From: an uncultured Spirochaetales bacterium
GTDB lineage: Bacteria; Spirochaetota; Spirochaetia; Sphaerochaetales; Sphaerochaetaceae
Assembly (NCBI GenBank): GCA_949282255.1
Contig: CASDPA010000012.1
Coordinates: forward strand, 1 to 64,000
Direction: 5' to 3'
DNA: 64,000 nt
The translations under genes were made by a program, and so were the position numbers. The notes beneath the pieces were generated by a model. The model ran no database searches, had not been told where the DNA came from, and saw nothing but the letters and a program-made list of their open reading frames with translations. Positions 52,954 through 62,445 of the stretch are shown here, one piece after another; the first letter of the stretch is position 1; each line of letters opens with the position of its first letter.

Positions 52954-53935
52954 GTGCACCCTGCTCCAATGTCAGATAAAGCGTTGAGGAAGGAAAGAAC
53001 TTCGTACTGGTTCCCACAGTCCCTACTATCTCCCCTTTCTTGATGCTTTGGCCTAGTTTCACATTTACAATTTCAAGGCAATAATAAGAGCTCTTATAGC
53101 CACCGGCGTGTATTATTGTGACAAAGCGTCCAAAACGTTCGTTGTTACCGGCATCCGAAACAAAACCATCTGCAACCGCTTTTACCGCAGATCCGGCAGC
53201 CATTGAAAAGCCTACCCCCTCAAGCTTATAGCCGTTCAAAACCTCTCCGAATGCAAATGAGACATTTCCTTCTCCCGGGCGGGAGAACATGCTCTCCTCT
53301 TCTGAGACGACAATTCCAGGAATAAACAGATAGGAACCTTCTTCAAGAACATCGGAATCAAGATTGTTGAGTTTCATGAAATCCCGGTTGCTCATTGAAA
53401 TATCAAACCGTTTCATCACAGAGGCCATATCATCGCCATTGGTAACCTGGTATAACTGTCCGTCCATTGGAGGGACTATCAACCTTCGCCCCTCAACCAA
53501 AGCTGTCTGATCTGCAATCCTATTCACATTTGCAATACTGGAAGCGGACACAGAGAATTTCTGCCCAATCAATGCAAGCGTATCGCCACGCTCGACAATA
53601 TAATCGGTAAATCCGGGTTCCTCATTGCTTTTTGAAACATCATCCTCTTGAACAACAGGCTCCTCTTCCTTCTTCTCTTCGAACTTTGGAGCGGCGCTGC
53701 TCGGTTTGTTCACCGTAACCCTGACGACTTCTCCAACATCAAGATTCATTTCGCTTTGGACGGGAAGGCTATTGTCAGCAGATGGGGAATCCACAGGCTT
53801 GAAAAGCATGTAGAAAAGAAAAGCGATCAGGATTATCAATACACCCATAAACGACACCAAGACGGTTTTACTGCTATTTCCTCTCTTTTTTCTGGAAAAG
53901 GTGGAAGGCATGTCGTCATAATCGTTTCTGCTCAT
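52925..53935 (-). CDS. LysM and M23-fold protein lacking metal ligands (NlpD/EnvC-like)
   Basis: A 336-residue envelope protein: basic cytosolic start, one membrane anchor (about 22-45), acidic linker, LysM at about 105-150 (DYIVERGDTLALIGQKFSVS), a second LysM-like repeat, then a C-terminal M23 domain. The domain keeps the fold markers (VKLGQSIKKGEIVGTVG) but the zinc ligands are replaced (YYCLEI for YaHL, LYLTLEQ for HLHFE), so it is probably not a peptidase but an amidase activator of the NlpD/EnvC kind. The start at 53935 excludes an upstream frame that overlaps the divergent gene. Confidence 0.75.
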   Translation of the reverse strand: MSRNDYDDMPSTFSRKKRGNSSKTVLVSFMGVLIILIAFLFYMLFKPVDSPSADNSLPVQSEMNLDVGEVVRVTVNKPSSAAPKFEEKKEEEPVVQEDDVSKSNEEPGFTDYIVERGDTLALIGQKFSVSASSIANVNRIADQTALVEGRRLIVPPMDGQLYQVTNGDDMASVMKRFDISMSNRDFMKLNNLDSDVLEEGSYLFIPGIVVSEEESMFSRPGEGNVSFAFGEVLNGYKLEGVGFSMAAGSAVKAVADGFVSDAGNNERFGRFVTIIHAGGYKSSYYCLEIVNVKLGQSIKKGEIVGTVGTSTKFFPSSTLYLTLEQGALKLDPMLFL

Positions 53936-53975
53936 CTTGCTGTCAACCCCTGCTTGGATTATAGTATAAAGCGTC

Positions 53976-54965
53976 ATGAAAAAAAAGAGGAATAAGAAAG
54001 AAGGCCGTATCATTCTCTTTATGTTGAGCCTCGCCTTTTTAATCGTCATAGCCCGCCTTTTGTGGCTGTACGTATCAGAAGGAATCATAAACACCAACTA
54101 CAAGGACCCCGAAATCACAGGAGAATACTATAGGGGCACCATATATGACAGAAACAACGAAATACTTGCAATGGACAGCATTGAATACCTGATCAAGATC
54201 AATACGAAAAGCCTGACAGGAATAAGCAAGGCTGCCTCACTGCTTGCCCCCTATACACAGCTGAGCGCATTGGAAATCGAAGGTCTTCTTGCGCAGGAAA
54301 AAGCACAGATCACTCTTGAAAGCAATTTGAGCTCGAGCAGCCTGGATGAGTTTGCCACTCTCATAGAAAAGGAACGGCTTGATAGAGCAATAAAAGTTGA
54401 AAAGGTATTGAAAAGAGCATACCCGACAAATGATCATGGAAAAAATATGATTGGACGCGTAGATGAAAGACTCAACGGAACAGGCGGTGCAGAATTATAT
54501 TTTAATGAGACCCTTGAGCCACCATTGATTCTTGAAGACGGTGTGATAAAAGGTGAGGACATACATCTTTCCATGGATATTGAAATCCAATACATATGCG
54601 ATTTCGTTCTCTCCTATTTTGTCGAAAGTGAAACAGGCATGGTCTCAGTGCTTGGAAAAAACGATGGACAGCTTTATGCCCTCAGCAGCAATGGCTATGA
54701 ATGGCAAGAGATTCTTGAAATAATCAGACACCCTATTTCACCTTCATTCGTGCCAAGCATGCTGGCAGCAGAAAAGTCGGACATGCAAGCATATGACGGA
54801 GCAACGCAACCATTCAATGCATCGGGCTATGAAGCATATGTCTTGGAGAGCGCGAATTATGTCATTATTGCAGCATCTGAAAACAGCGATACATCGCGTG
54901 GTATTGCACAAGAGACAATGGAAGTGATGATCCAACGGGGCAAGATCAGGACAATTGACCTTTGA
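53976..54965 (+). CDS. penicillin-binding-protein dimerisation-domain protein without transpeptidase
   Basis: A 329-residue membrane protein with an N-terminal anchor (about 12-33), then the pedestal/dimerisation domain of FtsI/PBP2-type proteins: YRGTIYDRNNEILAMDSIEY, a variable helical part, GRVDERLNGTGGAELYFNE and LSMDIEIQYICDFVLSYF. Where a transpeptidase would begin (GMVSVLGKNDGQLYALSS) the chain ends after about 100 more residues and has no SxxK, SxN or KTG. So it cannot cross-link peptidoglycan; a scaffolding role in division or elongation is plausible. Divergent from the M23-like gene by 40 bases. Confidence 0.75.
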   Translation: MKKKRNKKEGRIILFMLSLAFLIVIARLLWLYVSEGIINTNYKDPEITGEYYRGTIYDRNNEILAMDSIEYLIKINTKSLTGISKAASLLAPYTQLSALEIEGLLAQEKAQITLESNLSSSSLDEFATLIEKERLDRAIKVEKVLKRAYPTNDHGKNMIGRVDERLNGTGGAELYFNETLEPPLILEDGVIKGEDIHLSMDIEIQYICDFVLSYFVESETGMVSVLGKNDGQLYALSSNGYEWQEILEIIRHPISPSFVPSMLAAEKSDMQAYDGATQPFNASGYEAYVLESANYVIIAASENSDTSRGIAQETMEVMIQRGKIRTIDL

Positions 54966-54983
54966 TCTGCCCCTCAGCCTCTT

Positions 54984-56045
54984 TCATATCAAGACCTGGA
55001 AGCCGAAGATTCTCAAAATCATTGTGCTGGATGCTTTTTCTATATCACCCGGAACATGCTGCCCGTTTGTCAAGAACGCAAGCGCAAGCTCATTCTCATA
55101 GCAGAAAGAGATGATATCCCCTATTCCGGAGCTCTCGTCAAGCTTTGTCGCAATAACTGCAGCAACCCCATAATCCCTATATCGTGCAAGAATATTTTCC
55201 ATCTCCTGCTTCCTCAATGACGCAGGAAGGACCAGAAGATATTCAGTCTCCGATTTATCAAGCAGGCCCAACATACCTTTTAGCTTCAGATTCAGCGATA
55301 GCTCACGCGGGCTTATGCCCATGGTATCTATGATAACCAGGGATGAGGATTTTACCTCCTCCAGCGCCATCAGCATCCCAGACTCATCCTCAACAGGAAA
55401 AAAAGGGATTGCAAAAGCATCACAAAATCCTTTCAGCTGGCTGAAAGCACCAACCTTGAAACTATCCAGACTTACAAGTGCTGTGGAAATGGACTGGCTT
55501 CCATAAAGAACCGCAAGTTTTGCGGATGTGGTAGTCTTTCCACTTCCAGTAGGCCCCAAAAGCACAAGGTTTTTTTTCGGGTGTATCTGCACATCCCTTG
55601 CAAAAGGACAAAGCTTGATTATCCTTGTTGCAATTTCCATGTTGATATCACCGGATCCGATTGTACTTAAAATTTCGGATTTAAGCGGATCGAAGATATC
55701 GTTCTCAATCAGGAGCTTTTCCGCCTGTTCCGATCTTTTTGAATCAAAAGCACCGCGAAAAACCTCGGTATTGAGACGCTCGGAAGATGAAAGGGTGCCG
55801 GGGTCTGGAGTCTGTGCTTCCTTTTCAAATTCCTTCATGGAAGCCTCATCTGTACGGCCCATGTCTCGCTCTGCCTGCGATGAAAGATATATTGTCAGAT
55901 CACATCGGGTCTTTTTCTTGGAAAAAAGCCCTCCTCCCACCGTATAATCACGGCGGGAGAGGACCCGTACCTCATCACCATATTCACTATGTGCTTTTTT
56001 CAGCGCCTCCTCAAAGGAAGAAGAAGTTATGGTAATGTATTTCAT
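54984..56045 (-). CDS. flhF: flagellar-type SRP GTPase FlhF
   Basis: A 353-residue signal-recognition-particle GTPase. N-terminal basic/acidic B domain (1-90), then N and G domains: G1 GPTGSGKTTTSAKLA (164-178), DTMG at the G3 place, and TKLDE at G4. FlhF usually places polar flagella with FlhG/FlhA. Here no flagellar gene is near; it is the last gene of the division/protease operon, 10 bases after hslU with CGGAGA. In non-motile relatives it might have another role. Confidence 0.85.
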   Translation of the reverse strand: MKYITITSSSFEEALKKAHSEYGDEVRVLSRRDYTVGGGLFSKKKTRCDLTIYLSSQAERDMGRTDEASMKEFEKEAQTPDPGTLSSSERLNTEVFRGAFDSKRSEQAEKLLIENDIFDPLKSEILSTIGSGDINMEIATRIIKLCPFARDVQIHPKKNLVLLGPTGSGKTTTSAKLAVLYGSQSISTALVSLDSFKVGAFSQLKGFCDAFAIPFFPVEDESGMLMALEEVKSSSLVIIDTMGISPRELSLNLKLKGMLGLLDKSETEYLLVLPASLRKQEMENILARYRDYGVAAVIATKLDESSGIGDIISFCYENELALAFLTNGQHVPGDIEKASSTMILRIFGFQVLI

Positions 56046-56055
56046 GGCGTCTCCG

Positions 56056-57405
56056 TCATAGGATATATTTCGTAAGATCCTGATTCTCTATTATGTCTCC
56101 AAGCTTGTCGGAAACATATTCTTCTGTAATCTCCACCGTCTCACCTTTTTTCAGATCCGCATCGAATGAAATGTCCTCCAAAAGCTTTTCCATGACCGTG
56201 TGCAGTCTTCTGGCTCCAATATTATCGGCACTGGAATTAGCTTTTTCTGCTATTCTGCTGATGCTTCTCAATGCCTGATCCGTGAATTCAAGCGTGACCC
56301 CCTCCGTCTCAAGCAATGCCTTGTATTGCTTCACAATTGCATTGCTGGGTTCTGTAAGGATACGATAAAAATCATCAGCGCTCAAATCGCAAAGTTCGAC
56401 GCGCAGTGGGAAACGGCCCTGGAGTTCAGGAATGAGATCACTTGGCTTGCTCATGCTGAACGCACCTGCAGCGATGAAAAGGATGTTCGTTGTATCGACA
56501 ACACCCCACTTCGTGCTGACCTTGGTTCCTTCGACAATCGGAAGAATGTCCCTCTGCACACCTTCTCTGGAAACATCCGTGTTGTTAGTGCTTCCCTTTG
56601 AACAGATCTTGTCTATCTCATCTATGAAGATTATACCCATCTGTTCGCATCTATCCTTAGCCTCTTCCGCAACCTTGTCGTTGTCGACAAGCTTATCGAG
56701 CTCCTGCTCCTTCAATATTTCGCGGGCATGCTTTATCGTGACCTTCCTTGTCTTACTGCCGTTGTTTGAAAACAGATTGTTAAGGTCGGAAAAAATGCTT
56801 CCCATATCCTCCTGTGGTGAACCGGAAAAAACACCAAGCCCACTTATCTTCATCTGGCTCTGGATGTTCATCTCGACTTCTTTTTCATCGAACACGCCAT
56901 CCTTGAGCATACGGCGGAATTTCTCCCTGGTCTCAAGAGTCTGGACGTCGTTTTCCTTCTTTTCCGAATCCAATGCGGGAAGAAGCAGATCGAGAAGCCT
57001 TTCCTCAACCTTATCGTCCACATCCTTTTCCTTCATCTTGAACATCTCTTCTTTGACAAGGGTATAGGAAGCGGCCATAAGATCTTTGACCATCGATTCA
57101 ACATCCCTTCCAACATATCCCACCTCGGTGAATTTAGTCGCTTCCACCTTGATAAACGGTGCATTGGCAAGCTTGGCAATACGCCTTGCTATTTCCGTTT
57201 TTCCGACACCGGTGGGTCCAATCATTATGATGTTTTTAGGTGTGACCTCGCTTTTCATCTCTTCAGAAAGGGCTTTTCTCCTCACCCGGTTGCGGATTGC
57301 GACAGAAATCAGTCTTTTCGCCTCATCCTGTCCGATTACATATTGATCCAAAGCCGCCACTATCTCGCGCGGCATCATATCATCAAGTTTCTTAGCATTT
57401 TCCAT
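56056..57405 (-). CDS. hslU: ATPase subunit of the HslUV protease
   Basis: A 449-residue AAA+ unfoldase. Walker [11 protein letters not shown] (61-70), Walker [11 protein letters not shown] (about 255), the intermediate domain between them and the C-terminal tail ([10 protein letters not shown]) that inserts into HslV. The ATG at 57405 follows CGGAGG and overlaps the hslV end by 14 bases, so the two subunits are coupled. Confidence 0.95.
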   Translation of the reverse strand: MENAKKLDDMMPREIVAALDQYVIGQDEAKRLISVAIRNRVRRKALSEEMKSEVTPKNIIMIGPTGVGKTEIARRIAKLANAPFIKVEATKFTEVGYVGRDVESMVKDLMAASYTLVKEEMFKMKEKDVDDKVEERLLDLLLPALDSEKKENDVQTLETREKFRRMLKDGVFDEKEVEMNIQSQMKISGLGVFSGSPQEDMGSIFSDLNNLFSNNGSKTRKVTIKHAREILKEQELDKLVDNDKVAEEAKDRCEQMGIIFIDEIDKICSKGSTNNTDVSREGVQRDILPIVEGTKVSTKWGVVDTTNILFIAAGAFSMSKPSDLIPELQGRFPLRVELCDLSADDFYRILTEPSNAIVKQYKALLETEGVTLEFTDQALRSISRIAEKANSSADNIGARRLHTVMEKLLEDISFDADLKKGETVEITEEYVSDKLGDIIENQDLTKYIL

Positions 57406-57940
57406 CGATAACCTCCGTGATGATGCTATGGTTGGTATAGATACAAATATCTGCTGCTATGTTGATGCTTTTCTTTGCAATGGTCTCGGCATCCCAGTCG
57501 ACCCCGCTGTCAAGATAGGCTCTTGCCGCAGCCTCTGCAAAATTGCCGCCGCTTCCAATTGCAAGCACATCTCCTTCCGGTTCCAGCACATCGCCCACCC
57601 CGCTTATCAGGAACATGGTTTTGCCGTCGCTTGCCAGCATCATGGCCTCAAGATTCCTCAGCTGTTTATCCATCCTCCATTGTTTTGCAAGCTCGACTGC
57701 ACTTCTTGTAAGATCACCATTGTATTGCTTAAGCTTGGCCTCAAAGAGTTCAAAAAGGGTGAATGCATCTGCAGTGCTTCCTGCAAAACCGATTATCACC
57801 TTGCCATCATAAAGCCTTCTGACTTTTCTTGCATTCCCTTTGACGACAGTATTTCCCTGTGTCACCTGTCCATCACCTGCTATGGCGACCATTCCGTTTT
57901 TTCTTACTGCTACAATAGTAGTTCCCTGCATAATCCTCAT
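57392..57940 (-). CDS. hslV: proteolytic subunit of the HslUV protease
   Basis: A 182-residue threonine protease that forms double hexamers. The catalytic threonine is the first T of [11 protein letters not shown]; the short propeptide before it (MRIMQG) must be removed. [20 protein letters not shown] and [10 protein letters not shown] are family hallmarks. The start overlaps the xerC stop by 4 bases (ATGA); an internal ATG at 57931 would give a shorter propeptide and is equally possible. Confidence 0.95.
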   Translation of the reverse strand: MRIMQGTTIVAVRKNGMVAIAGDGQVTQGNTVVKGNARKVRRLYDGKVIIGFAGSTADAFTLFELFEAKLKQYNGDLTRSAVELAKQWRMDKQLRNLEAMMLASDGKTMFLISGVGDVLEPEGDVLAIGSGGNFAEAAARAYLDSGVDWDAETIAKKSINIAADICIYTNHSIITEVIDGKC

Positions 57941-58833
57941 CCTTGTTTTTTCGCATGCGGATGGGTCGAATCATAAACCCTTTTCAGCTTGGCTGAAGAC
58001 ACATGCGTATAAATCTGGGTTGTAGAAATGCTCTCATGCCCCAAAAGCTCCTGTACAAGACGTATGTCGGCTCCCTTATCCATCATATGTGTGGCAAAGC
58101 TATGCCGAAGCGTATGGGGTGTGAAGGTTTTCTGAAACCCAAGAATTTTCCTATACTCATCAAAAATAATATGAGCTGAGCTAAAAGGCAACCGCTGCCC
58201 CCTCTCGCCCAAGAACAAAGCGTTTTTTTCTTTTGCTCCCGTCTCGGCTATGAAAGATTTTCTTATCTCAAGATACTCCTTGAGCTCAGTGCAAACATCC
58301 ATGCGAAGAAAAAGATAGCGTTCCTTGCTTCCTTTTCCCCGGATAAGAATCCTTCTTTTTGACCACTCTATATCTGCGACATCTACGCTGAGAGCCTCTG
58401 AAATTCTTGCCCCTGTAGTATAGATGAACAAAAAAAGGATATGGTTGCGCCTTGCCACATAATCTTCCCCGTTTATGGACAACAGCCTTGCAACTTCAGC
58501 CTCGCTTAAAACGGAAGGAAGCCTTTTTGCATTATTCTTAAGGCTGATCATATCAAACGGATCGCCCTCAACAATGCCACGCTTTTCCAAATACTTGAAA
58601 AAAGAGCGTATCGAACTAAGCTTCCTGAGCATGCTGCGCTCCTTATAGCTTTTCATAAGATGGCGTACATACTCCCTTGCATCATGAATCTCGAAATCAT
58701 CTATTTCAATTGACCTTTTTCCAATATATTCGGAAAAACCTTCGAGGTCGTTCTTATAGCTGATGATGGTGTTTTCCGAAACCCCCTTCATGGTTTTGAT
58801 ATAAGACAGATACTCACTTATCAGCTCTTCCAT
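57937..58833 (-). CDS. xerC: tyrosine recombinase XerC
   Basis: A 298-residue recombinase that resolves chromosome dimers at dif. Catalytic set complete: Arg in [10 protein letters not shown], Lys in [25 protein letters not shown] and Tyr in [10 protein letters not shown] chose the ATG at 58833 ([13 protein letters not shown]); an upstream ATG at 58857 overlaps the dprA-like gene. Named xerC by position next to hslVU, the usual Firmicutes/spirochaete order; a second Xer lies next to ftsZ. Confidence 0.9.
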   Translation of the reverse strand: MEELISEYLSYIKTMKGVSENTIISYKNDLEGFSEYIGKRSIEIDDFEIHDAREYVRHLMKSYKERSMLRKLSSIRSFFKYLEKRGIVEGDPFDMISLKNNAKRLPSVLSEAEVARLLSINGEDYVARRNHILFLFIYTTGARISEALSVDVADIEWSKRRILIRGKGSKERYLFLRMDVCTELKEYLEIRKSFIAETGAKEKNALFLGERGQRLPFSSAHIIFDEYRKILGFQKTFTPHTLRHSFATHMMDKGADIRLVQELLGHESISTTQIYTHVSSAKLKRVYDSTHPHAKKQG

Positions 58834-58847
58834 GGCCACATTATATT

Positions 58848-59474
58848 TTAAAAACAAAAATTAAACACTCCATATCCCCTGTTTCCTATCCTATATCTTC
58901 CTTCTTCTGAAGAAAAAGATATGCATTTAGGCATGTAAAGTGCATCAGAAAGACTGTTTATGACAGGACATCCTGCTCTCAGAAGCTTCTTATTGTTTTC
59001 AAAATCCAGACTGTTGCGAAGAATAAAAACATTACTTCCCTGATCAAGAGCTGCCTCGGCAAGATAAATATCCGCCCTGCCGGAGAAAACGATGATTTGG
59101 GACTTTGAAAGGACAAACCTGTTCAAAAGGCAATATGTATCATCTCTTTTTTCCGGAAAAATAAAGCCGCCTGCTGTAGAAAACACATCGTAATCAAGCG
59201 CAGAAAAACTTCCATTTTTTTTATAAGGAAGAAGTACATATAGCGGGTTATCCGTAAAAAGACAGGCATCGGCAACGAGCTGAAGACGGGTAGAAAGGTT
59301 GCAAATGACTGAAAAGCCCGCAGCTTTTGCTTCCAATGCGGAAGTCACCAGGCTTTCCCTTGTCCTTTCATCCCCATCCCAGCTGTGCAGAAAAAGGCAC
59401 ATCTCATCTACCTTGGGAAATCTTCCAAGACAGAAATATCCATCATTTTCAATAAACAGTTTTCTTTTATGCAT
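58848..59474 (-). CDS. short DprA/SMF-like protein
   Basis: A 208-residue protein resembling the Rossmann-like domain of DprA, which loads RecA on incoming single-stranded DNA. Visible traits: AKAAGFSVICNLSTRLQLVA, VLSKSQIIVFSGRADIYLAEAALDQGSNVFILRNS and LRAGCPVINS. DprA proteins are usually 280-380 residues, and the typical GSR and GSLITA motifs are eroded, so it is a shortened or diverged version. Its place before xerC-hslVU matches the dprA-(topA)-xerC-hslVU order of other bacteria, which supports the call. Confidence 0.6.
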   Translation of the reverse strand: MHKRKLFIENDGYFCLGRFPKVDEMCLFLHSWDGDERTRESLVTSALEAKAAGFSVICNLSTRLQLVADACLFTDNPLYVLLPYKKNGSFSALDYDVFSTAGGFIFPEKRDDTYCLLNRFVLSKSQIIVFSGRADIYLAEAALDQGSNVFILRNSLDFENNKKLLRAGCPVINSLSDALYMPKCISFSSEEGRYRIGNRGYGVFNFCF

Positions 59475-59493
59475 GACTATGAATCCGGCAGAC

Positions 59494-60240
59494 TCAAAAA
59501 ACGTTCAATACTTCCAGATATAAAAGAGCCAAGACAATTATCAGCATGGGCTTGATTATTTTCGTATTGAATCTCAAGGCCAATGAAGAGCCTAGAAGAT
59601 TTCCTGCTATGCTGAAAGCGGCACAAGGGATTCCCAAAGAGAAATCAACACTTCCATTGCGTATGAAAACCAAAAGAGCAATCACATTGCTGGCGAGATT
59701 AAGAACCTTGCTGTTTCCCGCTGCCTCAAGAAGTGAAAAACCTATAAAGGAAAAAGAAAGTGTTAAAAACATTCCTGTCCCAGGACCGAAAAAGCCGTCA
59801 TACATTCCAATGATGAAACTGAAGGAAGCAATCAATATCAGTTCTGTGGAATGGGAGAACCTTTTTTCAGCCTCATAAGATTTTTTCTTGATAGTCAAAA
59901 GAGTGACAACAGGAATCGCCACCATCATAAGATAGCGGAAATAGACATCGGAATAGATTGTCGCAAGACTGGACCCGATGAAAGAGCCGGATAAGGAAAA
60001 GAGGATGCCGAACAGACAGGTTTTTACTTCCACAGCTCCTCCTTTAAAATAATTGGCTACAGAAAAAAGGGTTCCGAATGTGGAGCTGAACTTATTGTTT
60101 GATAATGCGGAAATGGGATTGAGTCCATATGCATAATATCCGGTAAGGCTCAAAAGACCGCCTCCTCCTGCAATCGAATCGACAAATCCAGCAAGAAAAA
60201 TGATGAAAAAGAGGAAAAAGCTATTTTGAAACATCGTCAT
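59494..60240 (-). CDS. TauE/SafE (TSUP) family membrane transporter
   Basis: A 248-residue membrane protein with eight hydrophobic helices in two repeats, each with a conserved loop: GFVDSIAGGGGLLSLTGY near the start and GMYDGFFGPGTGMFLTL in the second half. The family exports sulfite, organosulfur or similar anions. The start overlaps the xerD end by 20 bases (ATGs at 60240 and 60234, GTG at 60243; choice uncertain). It sits inside the cell-division cluster, probably by co-transcription only. Confidence 0.85.
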   Translation of the reverse strand: MTMFQNSFFLFFIIFLAGFVDSIAGGGGLLSLTGYYAYGLNPISALSNNKFSSTFGTLFSVANYFKGGAVEVKTCLFGILFSLSGSFIGSSLATIYSDVYFRYLMMVAIPVVTLLTIKKKSYEAEKRFSHSTELILIASFSFIIGMYDGFFGPGTGMFLTLSFSFIGFSLLEAAGNSKVLNLASNVIALLVFIRNGSVDFSLGIPCAAFSIAGNLLGSSLALRFNTKIIKPMLIIVLALLYLEVLNVF

Positions 60241-61156
60241 CACCCGAGAGATTCAAAAGGGATGCGAATCTATCATAGGAATCCAAAAGTTCCTTTGTAT
60301 CAAGATGTGTGTATATCTGCGTTGTCTTCACATCACTGTGCCCAAGCATCTCCTGTATGCTTCTTATATCCGCGCCATTTTCAATCATATGAGTTGCAAA
60401 ACTGTGCCGAAGCGTATGCACTGTTGCATCCAGTCCAAGCTTTTCCACCTTTTCATGAAACCTCTTATGCACAGCCTGACGGGTGAGTCGTTCCCCCCTT
60501 CTATTCAAAAAAAGCGCCTTTTCTTTCACATTTTTCTTATCCAAAAGAAGAGGACGGACAAAATCGATATAATTGATAACTGCACGGGATGCTATTTCTC
60601 CAATAAAAACGACCCGCTCCTTGTTTCTTTTTCCGACAACACGGATAAAACTCTCTTCGCGGGAAAAAGAATCCACATCAAGGCTGATAAGCTCGCTTAT
60701 CCTCATACCGGAAGAATAGATCAGCTCAAAGATCGTATAATCCCTCATCATCAAAACATCCCCATCATCACGAAATTCGTCAAGGATTTCCTCAACTTCC
60801 TGCTTGCTGAGTGTCCGCGGAAGATAAAGCCTTGTCTTAGGCCGGTCTACAGATAAGACCGGATTATCCTTGCGGATACCTTCCTTGATCAGAAAATTGA
60901 AAAAACTTCTAAGTGCGCTGAGGATTTTAGAGATTGTCCGCTCGGTAAGGTTGCCATTTTCCTTTCTGAAAACAAGAAAAGCATCCAAATCAGAAAAAAG
61001 AAGAGAGGAAACATCTTTTTTTTCTTCATTGCACCAGGAAAGTAAAACGGATGCCTCCTCTACGTAGGCATCCTTTGTTTTTTGGGATAATCTTTTCTCG
61101 AATGTCAGATAATCGGAAAAAAGTTCAAGAAGATCCGAATCATCATTTCCTGTCAT
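60221..61156 (-). CDS. xerD: tyrosine recombinase XerD
   Basis: A 311-residue recombinase with full catalytic set: [31 protein letters not shown] and TQIYTHLD. Together with XerC it resolves chromosome dimers at the septum. It overlaps ftsZ by 14 bases, so it is translated with the divisome genes, which fits a role at cell division. The C-terminal tail is longer than usual and ends in an acidic stretch. Confidence 0.88.
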   Translation of the reverse strand: MTGNDDSDLLELFSDYLTFEKRLSQKTKDAYVEEASVLLSWCNEEKKDVSSLLFSDLDAFLVFRKENGNLTERTISKILSALRSFFNFLIKEGIRKDNPVLSVDRPKTRLYLPRTLSKQEVEEILDEFRDDGDVLMMRDYTIFELIYSSGMRISELISLDVDSFSREESFIRVVGKRNKERVVFIGEIASRAVINYIDFVRPLLLDKKNVKEKALFLNRRGERLTRQAVHKRFHEKVEKLGLDATVHTLRHSFATHMIENGADIRSIQEMLGHSDVKTTQIYTHLDTKELLDSYDRFASLLNLSGDDDVSK

Positions 61157-62435
61157 CTTCGTTTCTTGAATACCTCAGTACCGCGGGAATGCTGTAATCA
61201 TTACTTTCCCGTGCTCTCTTTCCAAGCTGCTGCTGGAGATCCTGCCATCTGTTGACTGTGATCGCAGCTGGATCGGATGGGGTTTCCTTCGCAGCTGGAG
61301 ATGGGGAAGACGAAGGACGCGAAGGCTGGGGGCTTTCCTGTCTTGCAGAAAAGCCAAGAGCTTCTCTCACCCCCTGATCATCATGCTGCTTATCAGCTCT
61401 GGTGAAACTCTTATTGAACATTTCCGCCTCGGCTTGGCTTGCTGCAATATCCGGTTTCTTTTCAAAGCCGGTTGCAACAACCGTCACCTTGATCCTGTCT
61501 CCTAGAGCGGGATTGTAGCTCTGTCCTGCAATAACGAGAACATCTTCAGCACAGTTCTGTGTGATGATCTCGACAACATCCTGATACTCCTGGATGGTAA
61601 GGCTGTCACCACCGGCAAGATTGACAAGAACGCTCTTTGCACCGTCGATGCTTGCATTCTCAAGCAAAGGATTGTTAACGGCAAGCTTTGCAGCCTCGAC
61701 AGCACGGTTGGCCCCTTCCCCGAAGCCAAGACCTATCAGCGCATCCCCCTTGCCTTTCATGACAGTCTTGACGTCAGCAAAATCGATATTGATTTCACCC
61801 GGTTCTGTTATGAGATCCGATATTCCTTGTACAGATTGCAGAAGCGCACTGTCGGCAATGATGAATGCCTGTTTGATCGGAGTATTGGCATCAACTATGT
61901 TCAAAAGATGCTGGTTCGGAATAAGAATGAGCGTATCAACCTGCTTCCTCAGCTTCTCGATTCCAGCCTGAGCAAGGACAAGCTTCTTCTTGCCTTCAAA
62001 TGCAAAAGGTGTTGTGACAACAGCAACAGTAAGAGCGCCGCATCCCTTTGCTATCTCCGCAACAACAGGAGCTGCACCGGTACCGGTACCGCCACCCATT
62101 CCAGCGGTTATGAACACCATGTCGGCATTATCGATAGCTGCCCTGATCTCTTCTTTAGACTCCACTGCAGCCTTTTCACCCACTTCAGGCTGTCCTCCAG
62201 CACCAAGGCCACCGGTAAGTTCTTTTCCTATGGCGATTCTTGTCTGGGCATTAGATCTCTGAAGGGCTTGGACATCGGTGTTCAATGCAACGAAAGAAAC
62301 CTTTTTTAGACCAGCGGCGATCATGCGGTTGATTGCATTTCCTCCACCGCCACCTACTCCGACAACCTTGATTATAGTCGGTGCAGCCTGCTCTCCTGTA
62401 GTTGTATCTTCAATGTCGAAAATATCAAAGTTCAT
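61143..62435 (-). CDS. ftsZ: cell division protein FtsZ
   Basis: A 430-residue tubulin-like GTPase that forms the division ring. [15 protein letters not shown] at 24-38, the tubulin signature GGGTGTG at 114-120, and T7 loop [11 protein letters not shown] proline/serine-rich linker leads to the conserved C-terminal peptide [11 protein letters not shown] that binds FtsA. AAGGAGAG precedes the ATG. 10 bases after ftsA. Confidence 0.97.
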   Translation of the reverse strand: MNFDIFDIEDTTTGEQAAPTIIKVVGVGGGGGNAINRMIAAGLKKVSFVALNTDVQALQRSNAQTRIAIGKELTGGLGAGGQPEVGEKAAVESKEEIRAAIDNADMVFITAGMGGGTGTGAAPVVAEIAKGCGALTVAVVTTPFAFEGKKKLVLAQAGIEKLRKQVDTLILIPNQHLLNIVDANTPIKQAFIIADSALLQSVQGISDLITEPGEINIDFADVKTVMKGKGDALIGLGFGEGANRAVEAAKLAVNNPLLENASIDGAKSVLVNLAGGDSLTIQEYQDVVEIITQNCAEDVLVIAGQSYNPALGDRIKVTVVATGFEKKPDIAASQAEAEMFNKSFTRADKQHDDQGVREALGFSARQESPQPSRPSSSPSPAAKETPSDPAAITVNRWQDLQQQLGKRARESNDYSIPAVLRYSRNEDDRK

Positions 62436-62445
62436 CTATCTCTCC

